A DNA stretch of 64,000 bases from Salinibacterium sp. (GTDB lineage: Bacteria > Actinomycetota > Actinomycetes > Actinomycetales > Microbacteriaceae): NCBI GenBank assembly GCA_015234465.1, contig JADGNA010000023.1:310001-374000 (forward strand), written 5' to 3'. The notes under the pieces were generated by a model, which searched no databases, was not told the origin of the DNA, and saw nothing but the letters and a program-made list of their open reading frames with translations. The translations under genes and the position numbers were made by a program. The first letter of the stretch is position 1, and the number at the start of each line of letters is the position of its first letter. Shown piece by piece: positions 51,964-60,821 of the stretch.

Positions 51964-53247
51964 ATGCGCCGTCGACCGCCGAGAGGGGGAGTGTCGCTGA
52001 CCTGGCGGGGAAGGGCGCTGCTCGCGGCCGGGGTCGTCGGCCTCGTGGTGGCCTACTCGACCGGCGTCGACGCCCTGTTCCTCGTGTCGATACTGCTGCT
52101 CGCGGCGGTCGTGGCATCCGCCCTCGCCGCACGGCACCGTCGGCCGTCACTCGCCGTGCACCGTTCCTTCGGCGCCGAGCGGGCCATGCCTGGATACCCC
52201 GTGCCGGTGCAGATCGACATCGCAAATCGCGCGCTGCAGGCGGTGGGGCAGGCCACCTGGACCGACGAGTGGTCGTGGCACTCGCCCGTGGGCATGCTGG
52301 CCCGGCGGGTCGCGGGTGCCAGCTCGCCAGCCGAGTTGCCCCTGCTCCGGGGTCGCTGGGGTGACGTGCACCGCAGCGTGACGGTGACGTGGGACTTCGT
52401 GCCGCCGCGCAGGGGCGATTTCGAGATCGGCCCCGCGCGCGTCACGGTCATGGACCCCTTCGGCCTCGCCTCGGCGACGGTCGTGGCAGGTGACTCGACC
52501 GCGCTCACGGTGTTCCCCCGCGTCGCGGCGCTTGAGGAGACGCTGTCGACGCCGCGCCGCGCCGACGGGCAGGCACACCGGGCCGACCACCGTGCGACGG
52601 GCGGCGAGCATGAGCTCACGACCCGCGTCTACCGGGTCGGCGACCCCCTTCGGCGCGTGCACTGGAGGGCCTCGGCGCGGCACGGCGAGCTCATGGTGCG
52701 CCAGGAGGAGCAGCGCAGCGCCGCCGAGGTGACGGTGCTGCTCGAGACACGGCGCAGCGGGCATCCGGATGTCGACTCGGGCGATTCCGACCGCAGCGAG
52801 TCGTTCGAGTGGTGCGTGTCGATGGCCGCCTCGCTCGCCGTGCACCTGGACGCCCAGGGCTTCCGCGTGCACCTCCTGGAGACGGGCGTGCCGCAGCTGC
52901 CGGTGGGTGCCGGCCCTTCGCTCGCAGGCCTTGCGCGCGTCGCCCTGACGCCCTTCGCCCGCACGACGGGAGTGACCCTCGTGCCGTCCGGCCGCCAGGC
53001 GAGCGCGCGTCTCGGCTCGGCCTTCGCCGTGCTCGGCGACCTCGACGACGACACGATCGCCGACCTCATCGCCGCACGTTCGGCCTACGACGAGGCGACC
53101 GCCTGGGTGCCGACCTCCGTGCCACCCTTCGCCCTCGAGTGCCTGGCCGCGGCGGGCTGGCTGTGCATCCCCGTGTCGACGCGCACCCCGGTCGAGGAGG
53201 CATGGCGGCTCGCCCAGTACCAGAGGATGCATCGTGACGCGGGCTGA
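51964..53247 (+). CDS. DUF58 domain membrane protein (copy 2)
   Basis: This 427-residue protein has two N-terminal membrane helices (LLAAGVVGLVVAYSTGVDAL first), a beta-rich middle and the DUF58 signature TRVYRVGDPLRRVHWRASA near residue 225. GGGGAG lies before the ATG. It overlaps the transglutaminase gene by 14 nt. It is the partner expected for the MoxR ATPase 9 nt upstream. Confidence 0.92.
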   Translation: MRRRPPRGGVSLTWRGRALLAAGVVGLVVAYSTGVDALFLVSILLLAAVVASALAARHRRPSLAVHRSFGAERAMPGYPVPVQIDIANRALQAVGQATWTDEWSWHSPVGMLARRVAGASSPAELPLLRGRWGDVHRSVTVTWDFVPPRRGDFEIGPARVTVMDPFGLASATVVAGDSTALTVFPRVAALEETLSTPRRADGQAHRADHRATGGEHELTTRVYRVGDPLRRVHWRASARHGELMVRQEEQRSAAEVTVLLETRRSGHPDVDSGDSDRSESFEWCVSMAASLAVHLDAQGFRVHLLETGVPQLPVGAGPSLAGLARVALTPFARTTGVTLVPSGRQASARLGSAFAVLGDLDDDTIADLIAARSAYDEATAWVPTSVPPFALECLAAAGWLCIPVSTRTPVEEAWRLAQYQRMHRDAG

Positions 53248-55462
53248 GCGCGTGGGGCGGCACGCGCCACCGTGGCGTGTGTCCTCCGCGCTCGCGCTCG
53301 CGATCCCGCTCGGGTTCGCGTCGTACAACGCGGTGCTGCGCGACAACGACTGGTGGCTTGCGATCGCCCTCACCTCGACGATCGTCCTGGGTGTGGCGGC
53401 CGCGACCCGCGCGCTCCTCGAGACCACACCCCGCTTCCGCCTGGCCGGCGAGCTGCCGACCGCCGCCGCGGCGCTCGCGGCCCTCATGACGGTCTCGATC
53501 GGCTCCGTGGCGGGAGCGACCGTCTTCGGGCTCCCGACCCTCGACACGTTCCGCGCCCTGTACGGGCTCGGCTCCGAGGGTGTCGTCTCCCTCGCCGCGC
53601 AGGAGGCGCCGGCGCTCGCCGACCCCGGGGTGATCCTCCTCTTCAGTGCAGGCAGTGCCGTCGTCGCGCTGCTCTGCGACCTCGTTGCGGTCGCGCTGCG
53701 GAGGCCCGCGATGACCGGCCTGCTCCTCGTGCCAGTCGCCGTCGTGCCGGCCTTCATCGTCCCGCTCGACGACGTCTCCTGGGTCATCGTCGCGGCGGTC
53801 TCGTGGCTGCTCGTGTTGGCGGCATCGCGGCCCGGGCGGGGCAGACGAGGCTGGGACGTCGTGGCTGTGCTTGCCGCGAGCGTCGCCGCTGCGCTCGTCG
53901 CGGCGGTCGTCCTGCCGCTGCCATCGGCCCGCGAGGTCACCGGTTCCGGGCCGGGAAACTCGATCCGCTCCGGAGTCAATCCTGTCGTGACGCTGGGGGA
54001 GGACCTCCGACGCGAGGAGACCATCACGGCCCTGCGCTACTCGTCTCGCTCGGGCAAGGGGCACTACTTCCGCCTCACCGCGCTCGACAGTCTCACCGAG
54101 GAGGGGTGGACGGTCGCCGAGCCGCCCGAGTTGGGTGACGGCCCGGGGGAGGCCCCCGCGCCGCCCGGCCTGAGCCCCGAGGTCACCCGCGAGCGCGAGG
54201 TCACGACCGTGAGCGTGGATTCCCTCGGCGGCGGCTGGGTGCCGGTGCCCTATCCGGCTGTCTCGGTCGACGGCCTCACGGCGAACGCGGTCTGGGACAC
54301 CCGCGCCCAGGCGCTGCGCACGGAGGGCCGCAGCGTGAGAGGCGAGCAGTACGAGGTCGAGTCGATGCTCCTGCGGCCGACACCCCAGCAGCTGCAGGAC
54401 GCCGGCACGGTGGTGCCCGAGGAGTTCAGCTCGCTGGCCATCCCGGACGCCTCGTGGCCCTCGCTCATCGCCGAGACCGCGGCATCCGTCACGGCGGGCA
54501 CCGCGACCAACTACGAACGCGCGCTGGCACTGCAGGAGTTCCTGCGGGAGGAGGGCGACTTCGAGTACTCGGAGTTCGCGCCCCAGCGGGAGGGCTATGA
54601 CGACACGAGCGCGGGCGCGGTCGCCGCGTTCCTCGAGGTGCGGAGCGGCTACTGCGTGCAGTTCGCCTCGGCGATGGCGTTCATGGCGCGCACCCTCGGC
54701 ATCCCGTCACGCATCGCGCTCGGCTTCCTCCCGGGCGAGGAGACCAACCAGCGGGTCTCGGATGCCTCGCGCCAGTGGGTCGTGACCTCCGACGAGTTAC
54801 ACGCGTGGCCCGAACTCTACTTCGAGGGCATCGGCTGGGTTCCCTTCGAGCCTACGACGACGCGCGGGGAGCCCGCCGACTATGCCGAGCCCGCTGCCCT
54901 CGAGGAGCTCGATGATGCTCCCGACGAGGCTCCGGATGTCGCGGCGCCGATCCCGAGCGCGAGTGCACCGGCCGCGCCCGACCGCGGCGACGTCGGCGGT
55001 CTCGGTGCCGGCCCAGAGGAGACCCGGATCACGATCCCGCCGGTCGTCTACGTGCTGGCGGCGCTGCTGGTGCTCGCGCTCGTGCCGGCGATCGTGCGTG
55101 CCCTGCAGCGCTCCCGTCGCCTTGCGCGCGTGCGTCGCGAGGGCAGTGCCGCCGTCGCCTGGCGCGAGGTCATGGAGTTCTCGCGCGACCTCGGGCTCGA
55201 AGTTGCCTCGACCTCGACGCCTCGCGAGAACGCCGCGGTGCTCGGGTCGAGCGCGGGCGCTCCGCGGGCGCTCTCGGCCCTGCTCGACGCGCTCGAACGC
55301 GAGAGCTACGCGCCCGCTGGCGCTCGCGCCGGGTCATCTGTCTCGTCCGAGGCGCAGAGCGTCGTGTCGGCCCTGTGGCGGTCGGCGCCTCCCGCCCAGC
55401 GGCTTGCCGCCGTGTTGTGGCCGCGCACGCTCGTCGAGCGGATCATCGGCGCCATCTCCTGA
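53234..55462 (+). CDS. TgpA-like transglutaminase membrane protein with catalytic Cys and His (copy 2)
   Basis: This 742-residue protein has about five or six N-terminal membrane helices, an extracellular transglutaminase core, a Pro/Ala linker and a final membrane helix (VVYVLAALLVLALVPAIV) with a cytoplasmic tail. The core holds VRSGYCVQFASAMAFMARTL (Cys474) and DELHAWPELYFEG (His523), with FEPTT where many have DPT, a conservative Asp-to-Glu change often seen in this branch. It is predicted to be catalytically competent, for example in cross-linking or cleaving peptides at the surface. The start is a GTG inside the DUF58 gene. Confidence 0.92.
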   Translation: MTRAERVGRHAPPWRVSSALALAIPLGFASYNAVLRDNDWWLAIALTSTIVLGVAAATRALLETTPRFRLAGELPTAAAALAALMTVSIGSVAGATVFGLPTLDTFRALYGLGSEGVVSLAAQEAPALADPGVILLFSAGSAVVALLCDLVAVALRRPAMTGLLLVPVAVVPAFIVPLDDVSWVIVAAVSWLLVLAASRPGRGRRGWDVVAVLAASVAAALVAAVVLPLPSAREVTGSGPGNSIRSGVNPVVTLGEDLRREETITALRYSSRSGKGHYFRLTALDSLTEEGWTVAEPPELGDGPGEAPAPPGLSPEVTREREVTTVSVDSLGGGWVPVPYPAVSVDGLTANAVWDTRAQALRTEGRSVRGEQYEVESMLLRPTPQQLQDAGTVVPEEFSSLAIPDASWPSLIAETAASVTAGTATNYERALALQEFLREEGDFEYSEFAPQREGYDDTSAGAVAAFLEVRSGYCVQFASAMAFMARTLGIPSRIALGFLPGEETNQRVSDASRQWVVTSDELHAWPELYFEGIGWVPFEPTTTRGEPADYAEPAALEELDDAPDEAPDVAAPIPSASAPAAPDRGDVGGLGAGPEETRITIPPVVYVLAALLVLALVPAIVRALQRSRRLARVRREGSAAVAWREVMEFSRDLGLEVASTSTPRENAAVLGSSAGAPRALSALLDALERESYAPAGARAGSSVSSEAQSVVSALWRSAPPAQRLAAVLWPRTLVERIIGAIS

Positions 55463-55502
55463 GCGACGGATGCGCCTCCTGCCGCGCACGGTCGCCGGCC
55501 GA

Positions 55503-55508
55503 TAGCGT
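55503..55508 (+). promoter_or_regulatory. -10 box for the aminotransferase gene (leaderless start)
   Basis: TAGCGT, 6 nt before the ATG at 55515. Confidence 0.5.
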
Positions 55509-55514
55509 GGCGTC

Positions 55515-56849
55515 ATGAGCGCCCGCACGAATTCCCAGGTTGTCGGTCTCGACCGAGCGCACGTGTTCCACTCGTGGAGCGCTCAAGGCTCGCTGGCCCC
55601 GCTCGCGATCGCGGGCGGCGAGGGCAGCACGGTGTGGGACTACGAGGGCCGTCGCTATCTCGACTTCTCGAGCCAGCTCGTCAACACCAACATCGGCCAC
55701 CAGCATCCGGTCGTCGTCGAGGCGATCGCCCGCCAGGCCCAGGAACTTGCGACGGTCGCGCCACAGCACGCGACCCTCGCGAGGGGTGAGGCGGCAAAGC
55801 GCATCCTCGACGTCGCCGGAGGCTCGTTCAGCAAGGTCTTTCTCACGAACGCGGGCGCGGATGCCGTCGAGAACGCAATCCGTCTCGCCCGCCTCACGAC
55901 GGGTCGCGACAAGGTCCTGTCGGCGTATCGCTCGTACCACGGCAACACGGGCGCAGCGATCGCCGCAACGGGGGACTGGCGCCGCCTCCCCAACGAGTAC
56001 TCACGCGGCCACGTGCACTTCTTCGGTCCGTACCTCTATCGCAGCGAGTTCTGGGCGTCGAGCCCCGAGGAGGAGTCGGAGCGCGCGCTCCAGCACCTGC
56101 GGCGCGTCATCGAGAGCGAGGGGCCCGGCACGATCGCGGCCGTGCTGCTCGAGACCGTCCCCGGTGGGGCGGGTGTGCTCGTGCCGCCTCCCGGCTACCT
56201 CCGGGGTGTGCGCGAACTCACCGAGAAGCATGGGATCGCCCTCATCCTCGATGAGGTCATGTGTGGCTTCGGCCGCACGGGCGAGTGGCTCGCCTTCCGC
56301 GGCGATTTCGGCGACGGGCGGGACTCGGTCGTGCCAGACCTCGTGACCTTCGCCAAGGGAGTGAACTCCGGATACGTTCCCGCGGGCGGAGTCATGATGA
56401 CGGATGCCATCGCCTCGGCCTTCGACGACCGGGTATTCCCCGGCGGGCTCACCTACTCGGGGCATCCGCTTGCCATGGGCGCGATCGTCGCGACGATTGA
56501 CGCCATGAAGTCTGAGCGGATCGTCGAGCACGCTCGCGAGGTCGGGGAGGAGCACCTGCGGCCCGGCCTGCAGGCCCTGCAGGACGCCCACCCCAGGATC
56601 GGGGAGGTGCGCGGGCGCGGGGTGTTCTGGGCGGTCGAGCTGGTGCGCGACCGCGGCACTCGGGTGCCTGTCTCACCGCAGCTCATGGCATCGCTCAAGT
56701 CGAAGCTCCTCGACCTCGGCCTGTTACCGTTCACGGTCGACAATCGCATCCATGTCGTGCCGCCGTGCGTCGTGAGCCCCGCCGAGGTGGCGCGCGGCCT
56801 GGCGCTGCTCGACGAGGCGCTCACGGCGGTGGGGCAGGCCGCAGGCTGA
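55515..56849 (+). CDS. Class III (omega) aminotransferase
   Basis: This 444-residue PLP enzyme has FSSQLVNTNIGHQHPVVVEA at the N-terminus, FLTNAGADAVENAIRLA, ILDEVMCGFGRTGEW with the cofactor-binding Asp, and the Schiff-base Lys in TFAKGVNSGYVPAGG. It belongs with taurine-, beta-alanine- and aspartate-family aminotransferases; the donor cannot be told from sequence alone. It stands alone, with a leaderless-type promoter. Confidence 0.9.
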   Translation: MSARTNSQVVGLDRAHVFHSWSAQGSLAPLAIAGGEGSTVWDYEGRRYLDFSSQLVNTNIGHQHPVVVEAIARQAQELATVAPQHATLARGEAAKRILDVAGGSFSKVFLTNAGADAVENAIRLARLTTGRDKVLSAYRSYHGNTGAAIAATGDWRRLPNEYSRGHVHFFGPYLYRSEFWASSPEEESERALQHLRRVIESEGPGTIAAVLLETVPGGAGVLVPPPGYLRGVRELTEKHGIALILDEVMCGFGRTGEWLAFRGDFGDGRDSVVPDLVTFAKGVNSGYVPAGGVMMTDAIASAFDDRVFPGGLTYSGHPLAMGAIVATIDAMKSERIVEHAREVGEEHLRPGLQALQDAHPRIGEVRGRGVFWAVELVRDRGTRVPVSPQLMASLKSKLLDLGLLPFTVDNRIHVVPPCVVSPAEVARGLALLDEALTAVGQAAG

Positions 56850-56882
56850 GTCCCTGCTCAGGGGCCATGCCGCCCCGGGCAG

Positions 56883-56888
56883 TAGACT
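56883..56888 (+). promoter_or_regulatory. -10 box for yceD (leaderless start)
   Basis: TAGACT, 6 nt before the GTG at 56895. Confidence 0.55.
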
Positions 56889-56894
56889 CTTCGG

Positions 56895-57479
56895 GTGATA
56901 CACCACAACCGTTCCACCCTGAGCATCAGCGTGCTCGACCTGGCGCGCCGTCCCGGCGAGATGCGCGAGACCTCGCTCGAGGCGCCCGTCACCGAGCGCC
57001 TCGGCAATGCCGTCATCGCTGTCGAACCGGGGGAGACCATCCACGCCGAGGTGCGACTCGAGTCGCTCCACGACGGCATCCTCGTCACCGCCGAGGTCGA
57101 CTCCGTGGCCAAGGGCGAGTGCGTGAGGTGCCTCACGGAGGTGTCCCTCCCGGTCGAAGTCGAAATCCAAGAGGTTTTCGCCTACGATGAAGACGAAGCT
57201 TTCGAGTACCAGGTTCAAGATGATCACGTGGATCTTGAACCGGTCGTCAGGGACGCGGTGGTCTTGTCACTGCCGTTCCAACCGGTCTGTCAAGAAGATT
57301 GCCTCGGCCTGTGCCCCCAGTGTGGGGTGCGGCTCCTCGACAACCCGGGTCATGAGCATGAAGAACCCATCGATCCGCGGTGGGCGAAGCTTGCCGCGCT
57401 CGAAGGCCTGACCGAGGCCACCACCAATGACGCACTCAGCGACAGCCCGGATGGCGACGCTGACAGAGAGAAGAGATAG
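56895..57479 (+). CDS. yceD: YceD family protein (DUF177)
   Basis: This 194-residue protein matches DUF177/YceD, whose plant and E. coli members support 23S rRNA accumulation. It has ECVRCLTEV in the middle and [13 protein letters not shown] near residue 140, a cluster of cysteines that could bind zinc. The C-terminal 25 residues are Asp/Ser rich. It is followed 2 nt later by rpmF, the usual neighbour. Confidence 0.9.
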   Translation: MIHHNRSTLSISVLDLARRPGEMRETSLEAPVTERLGNAVIAVEPGETIHAEVRLESLHDGILVTAEVDSVAKGECVRCLTEVSLPVEVEIQEVFAYDEDEAFEYQVQDDHVDLEPVVRDAVVLSLPFQPVCQEDCLGLCPQCGVRLLDNPGHEHEEPIDPRWAKLAALEGLTEATTNDALSDSPDGDADREKR

Positions 57480-57481
57480 CC

Positions 57482-57685
57482 ATGGCAGTACCTAAGCGGA
57501 AGATGTCCCGTGCGAGCACCCGTGCCCGCCGCGCCCAGTGGAAGGCCACCGCGCCTGCGCTCGTGAAGACGATCGAGGGCGGCAAGGTCGTCTACAGCCT
57601 CCCGCACCGCGCCAAGGTCGTTGAGGACTCCGCCGGCACCGCGCTCTACATGGAGTACAAGGGCCGCAAGGTCGCCGACGTCTGA
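57482..57685 (+). CDS. rpmF: 50S ribosomal protein L32
   Basis: This 67-residue protein begins [20 protein letters not shown], the L32 signature. It has no cysteines, so it is the zinc-free form. The C-terminal part is longer than in E. coli and has [14 protein letters not shown]. It is embedded between yceD and rnc, a conserved operon order. Confidence 0.96.
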   Translation: MAVPKRKMSRASTRARRAQWKATAPALVKTIEGGKVVYSLPHRAKVVEDSAGTALYMEYKGRKVADV

Positions 57686-57692
57686 TCGCGTC

Positions 57693-58403
57693 GTGAGTGA
57701 CGGGGGAGCGGCCATTCGCCGCGATCCGGCCGACCTCGCGCGAATCCTGGCGGTGGATGTCAGCAGCGAGCTCCTGGAGCTCGCGCTGACCCACCGCTCT
57801 TTCGCGTACGAGAACGGTGGCATCGCCCACAACGAGCGACTCGAGTTCCTCGGCGATTCAATTCTCGGGCAGGCCGTCACGGTCATGCTCTACACCTCGC
57901 ATCCGGACCGCGACGAGGGTGACCTCGCGAAGCGACGGTCGAGCCTCGTCAGCAGCGCCGCGCTTGCGGAGATCGCGCGCGGCATCGGCCTCGGCGACTA
58001 CCTCCGCCTGGGGCGGGGCGAGGAACTGACGGGCGGGCGTGACAAGTCGTCGATCCTCGCTGACACGGTCGAAGCGGTCATCGGCGCGGTCTACCTGAGC
58101 GCCGGCCACGATGAGGCCACAGCGCTCGTGCTTCGCCTGATCGAGCCGCTGCTTGCTGACCCCGACCGCTTCGGGGCCGCCATGGACCCCAAGACGAGCC
58201 TGCAGGAGCTTGCCGCAAGGCTTGGCCGCGGTGCCCCCGCCTATCGGATCGTCGACAGCGGCCCAGACCACCTGAAGCGGTTCCACGCGACCGTCACCCT
58301 CGACGACGAAGACGTTGCCTCTGGTGAGGGCAGCAGCAAGAAGCAGGCCGAGATGGCCGCCGCCCTCGAGGCGTGGACGCGCCTCCAGGCCTCGACCGGC
58401 TGA
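57693..58403 (+). CDS. rnc: Ribonuclease III
   Basis: This 236-residue enzyme cleaves double-stranded RNA in rRNA and mRNA processing. The catalytic domain has HNERLEFLGDSILGQAV and ILADTVEAVIGAVYLSAG; the C-terminal dsRNA-binding domain begins DPKTSLQELAARLG and ends GSSKKQAEMAAALEAW. GTG 57693 lies 7 nt after the rpmF stop; the earlier frame overlaps rpmF. Confidence 0.96.
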   Translation: MSDGGAAIRRDPADLARILAVDVSSELLELALTHRSFAYENGGIAHNERLEFLGDSILGQAVTVMLYTSHPDRDEGDLAKRRSSLVSSAALAEIARGIGLGDYLRLGRGEELTGGRDKSSILADTVEAVIGAVYLSAGHDEATALVLRLIEPLLADPDRFGAAMDPKTSLQELAARLGRGAPAYRIVDSGPDHLKRFHATVTLDDEDVASGEGSSKKQAEMAAALEAWTRLQASTG

Positions 58404-58409
58404 TCCCGC

Positions 58410-59360
58410 ATGCCCGAACTGCCCGAGGTCGAGGTGGTGCGTGCGGGGCTCGAGCCTGCCGTCACTGGCGCCACGATCGAGTCCGTCGTCGTGCTCGACA
58501 CACGTTCGCTGCGCCGCCACGAGGGCCCGTTAGAGGACTTCATCGACCGGCTCACGGGGCAGCGTCTGTTCATGCCGCAGCGACGAGGCAAGTTCCTCTG
58601 GATCCCACTTGGGGTGCTCTCCTCTTCCGACTCGCGCCGAACTGGCCCCGAGGCACCCTCGGAACTGCCAACCGGCGCGAGCGAGCAGGCGCTCATGGTG
58701 CACCTCGGCATGAGCGGCCAGGTGCTATTGCGAGACAGGGCGACGGATGACCGGCTCACGCGCATCCGCCTCGACATCGTCCACCCGGGGCATGGTCCGC
58801 TGCGACTCAATTTCGTCGATCAACGGATCTTCGGCTCGATGGCGATCGACACGCTTGTACCCGCAGCCGACGGGCTCGGGAGCATCATCCCGTCGCAGGT
58901 CTCACACATCGCCCGCGACCCGCTCGACGAACACTTCGACGATCGCCGCTTCCTGGCGCGGCTCGCCGCTCGCCGCACGGGCATCAAGCGCGCCCTGCTT
59001 GACCAGACGCTCATCAGCGGCATCGGCAACATCTACGCCGACGAGGCGCTGTGGGCGGCTCGCATCCACTACAACGAGCGGGCCGACGCCCTCAGCCGGA
59101 TGCGGGCGCGACGGCTGCTCGAGGAGGTGCGGCTCGTGCTGCGAAAGGCCCTCGCGGAGGGTGGCACGAGCTTCGACACCCAGTACCTCAACGTGAACGG
59201 CGAGTCGGGATACTTCGCGCACTCCCTCAACGCCTACGGTCAGCAGGGCAAACCCTGCCCGCGCTGCGGCACGACCATCGTGCGCGAGCAGTTCATGAAC
59301 CGCGGCAGTCACTTCTGCCCGCGCTGCCAGCGGCACCGCCCTCCGCGGCCCGCGGGTTGA
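58410..59360 (+). CDS. mutM: Formamidopyrimidine-DNA glycosylase
   Basis: This 316-residue enzyme removes 8-oxoguanine. It has the N-terminal MPELPEVEVVRAGLEP with the catalytic Pro-Glu after Met removal, the helix-two-turn-helix DQTLISGIGNIYADEALWAA and a zinc finger of CPRCG and CPRCQ at the C-terminus. About 25 extra residues rich in Ser lie near residue 75. The stop codon is supplied by a repeat element at 59355-59390. Confidence 0.95.
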   Translation: MPELPEVEVVRAGLEPAVTGATIESVVVLDTRSLRRHEGPLEDFIDRLTGQRLFMPQRRGKFLWIPLGVLSSSDSRRTGPEAPSELPTGASEQALMVHLGMSGQVLLRDRATDDRLTRIRLDIVHPGHGPLRLNFVDQRIFGSMAIDTLVPAADGLGSIIPSQVSHIARDPLDEHFDDRRFLARLAARRTGIKRALLDQTLISGIGNIYADEALWAARIHYNERADALSRMRARRLLEEVRLVLRKALAEGGTSFDTQYLNVNGESGYFAHSLNAYGQQGKPCPRCGTTIVREQFMNRGSHFCPRCQRHRPPRPAG

Positions 59361-59390
59361 GTAACGAGCGCCAGCGAGCGTATCGAAACC
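59355..59390. repeat. Palindromic intergenic repeat (REP-like) overlapping the mutM stop
   Basis: GGTTGAGTAACGAGCGCC followed by AGCGAGCGTATCGAAACC. It resembles the dispersed Microbacteriaceae element GAGTAGCGAGC...GAGCGTATCGAAACC that I recall from many genomes. CGAGCG occurs twice, 4 nt apart. Only one copy is seen in this window. Confidence 0.6.
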
Positions 59391-59413
59391 GCAGCCCTGG
59401 CAAGGCATGAACG

Positions 59414-59446
59414 ACGAAGGGCCGCCCCAGCGGGACGGCCCTTCGT
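59414..59446. terminator. Bidirectional terminator between mutM and the maoC gene
   Basis: ACGAAGGGCCG (59414-59424) pairs perfectly with CGGCCCTTCGT (59436-59446) around an 11-nt loop, between two convergent genes. It lacks a clear T-run in either direction. Confidence 0.65.
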
Positions 59447-59456
59447 GGGGTAGTGC

Positions 59457-59909
59457 CTACGCGTAGAAACGGTGGATCGCCTGCGCCGCGGCCGAGGGCT
59501 TGTCGGCGCCCTCGATCTCGACGGTCATGTCGACCGTGATCTGCAGGCCGCCCTTTACCTCGTCAACCGCGGCGATGGTCGCCTGCAGCCGGATGCGTGA
59601 GCCCACCTTGACGGGGGAGAGGAAGCGCACCTTGTTGAGCCCGTAGTTGACCTTGGTGGTGGCATCCGTCACGTCGAGCAGTTCGGTCCACAGGGGGATC
59701 GTGAGCGAGAGCGTGAGGAAGCCGTGGGCGATCGCCGCACCGAACGGGCCGTCCTTGGCGCGCTCGGGGTCGACGTGGATCCACTGGTGGTCCTCGGTGG
59801 CGTCAGCGAAGGTGTTGACGCGATCCTGCGTGATGTCGATCCATGAGCTCGCGCCCAGGTCCTTGCCGACGAGCGATTCGAGTTCGGCGAGTGTCGTGCT
59901 GGTGGCCAT
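59457..59909 (-). CDS. MaoC-family hydratase (NodN-like)
   Basis: This 150-residue hot-dog protein has FADATEDHQWIHVDPERAK and FGAAIAHGFLTLSL, the hydratase motif with Asp and His. It probably hydrates an enoyl-CoA. AGGAG lies before the ATG. It is the last gene of the minus-strand set with the amidohydrolase and SDR; the SDR-plus-MaoC pair resembles the two halves of multifunctional beta-oxidation enzymes. Confidence 0.9.
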   Translation of the reverse strand: MATSTTLAELESLVGKDLGASSWIDITQDRVNTFADATEDHQWIHVDPERAKDGPFGAAIAHGFLTLSLTIPLWTELLDVTDATTKVNYGLNKVRFLSPVKVGSRIRLQATIAAVDEVKGGLQITVDMTVEIEGADKPSAAAQAIHRFYA

Positions 59910-59934
59910 TGTGTGTCTCCTGACGGTTGGGGGA

Positions 59935-60813
59935 TTAGAGCCCGAGAAGGCGAATTGCGTTCTCGCGCATGATCTTGGGGCGCACGGTGTCTTTCAGTTC
60001 GAGCTGCTCGAAGTCCGACATCCACCGATCGGGGTGGATCATGGGGAAATCGGATGCGAAGAGCACCTGGTTCTGCAGTCGCGAGTTCATCTGCTTCACC
60101 AGCTGGGCAGGGAAGTACTTCGGTGACCAGCCCGAGAGGTCGATCCACGTGTTGGCCTTGTGCGTCGCGACCGAGATCGCCTCGTCCTGCCACGGCACCG
60201 ACGGGTGTGCCATGACGATCTGCAGGTTCCGGAACTCCGCCGCGACGTCGTCGAGCAGGATGGGGTTCGACAGCCCGAGGCGCAGCCCGCGGCCGCCGGG
60301 CGTGCCCGCGCCGATGCCCGTCTGGCCCGTGTGGAACACGGCGGGCACGCCGAGCTCCTCGATGAGGGCGAAGAGCTCCCAGTGCGCCCGGTCGCTCGGG
60401 TCGAAGCCCTGCACGGTCGGGTGGAACTTGAACCCGCGCGCCCCGCGCTCGGTCACGAGTCGACGTGCCTCGTCGATCGCGACCGCGCCGCGGTTGGGGT
60501 CGACGCTCACGAAGGGAATGAGCACATCCGGGTGACGCGCGGCGCCATCGATGACGTCGTCGTTGCTGATGCCCTTGTGCCCGAGGTTTGCCTCGGCATC
60601 GACCGTGAAGACCACTGCGGCCATACTGCGCTCGCGGTACATCTCGGCGATGGCGTCGACGCCCGGGAACTCACCGTCGTTGCCGAAGTACTTGACCGCG
60701 GCGTTGTAGAGGTCATCGGGGAGCGCGTGGTCGTGCCCGTGCGTCTCGACGTGCACGTGGGTGTCGATCGCGACGCGTGAGGCGACGTCGATTTTCGGCT
60801 CGTAGCGAGTCAT
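59935..60813 (-). CDS. Amidohydrolase family 2 protein (ACMSD-like)
   Basis: This 292-residue TIM-barrel enzyme has the N-terminal metal motif AIDTHVHVETHGHDH, ARGFKFHPTVQGFDPSD, FHTGQTGIG, VMAHPSVPW and the late FASDFPMIHPDRW. Relatives include decarboxylases of aromatic and dicarboxylic acids (ACMSD, gamma-resorcylate). ATG 60813 is 8 nt after the SDR stop, so it is co-transcribed. The substrate is unknown. Confidence 0.88.
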   Translation of the reverse strand: MTRYEPKIDVASRVAIDTHVHVETHGHDHALPDDLYNAAVKYFGNDGEFPGVDAIAEMYRERSMAAVVFTVDAEANLGHKGISNDDVIDGAARHPDVLIPFVSVDPNRGAVAIDEARRLVTERGARGFKFHPTVQGFDPSDRAHWELFALIEELGVPAVFHTGQTGIGAGTPGGRGLRLGLSNPILLDDVAAEFRNLQIVMAHPSVPWQDEAISVATHKANTWIDLSGWSPKYFPAQLVKQMNSRLQNQVLFASDFPMIHPDRWMSDFEQLELKDTVRPKIMRENAIRLLGL

Positions 60814-60821
60814 TTCGCGGC

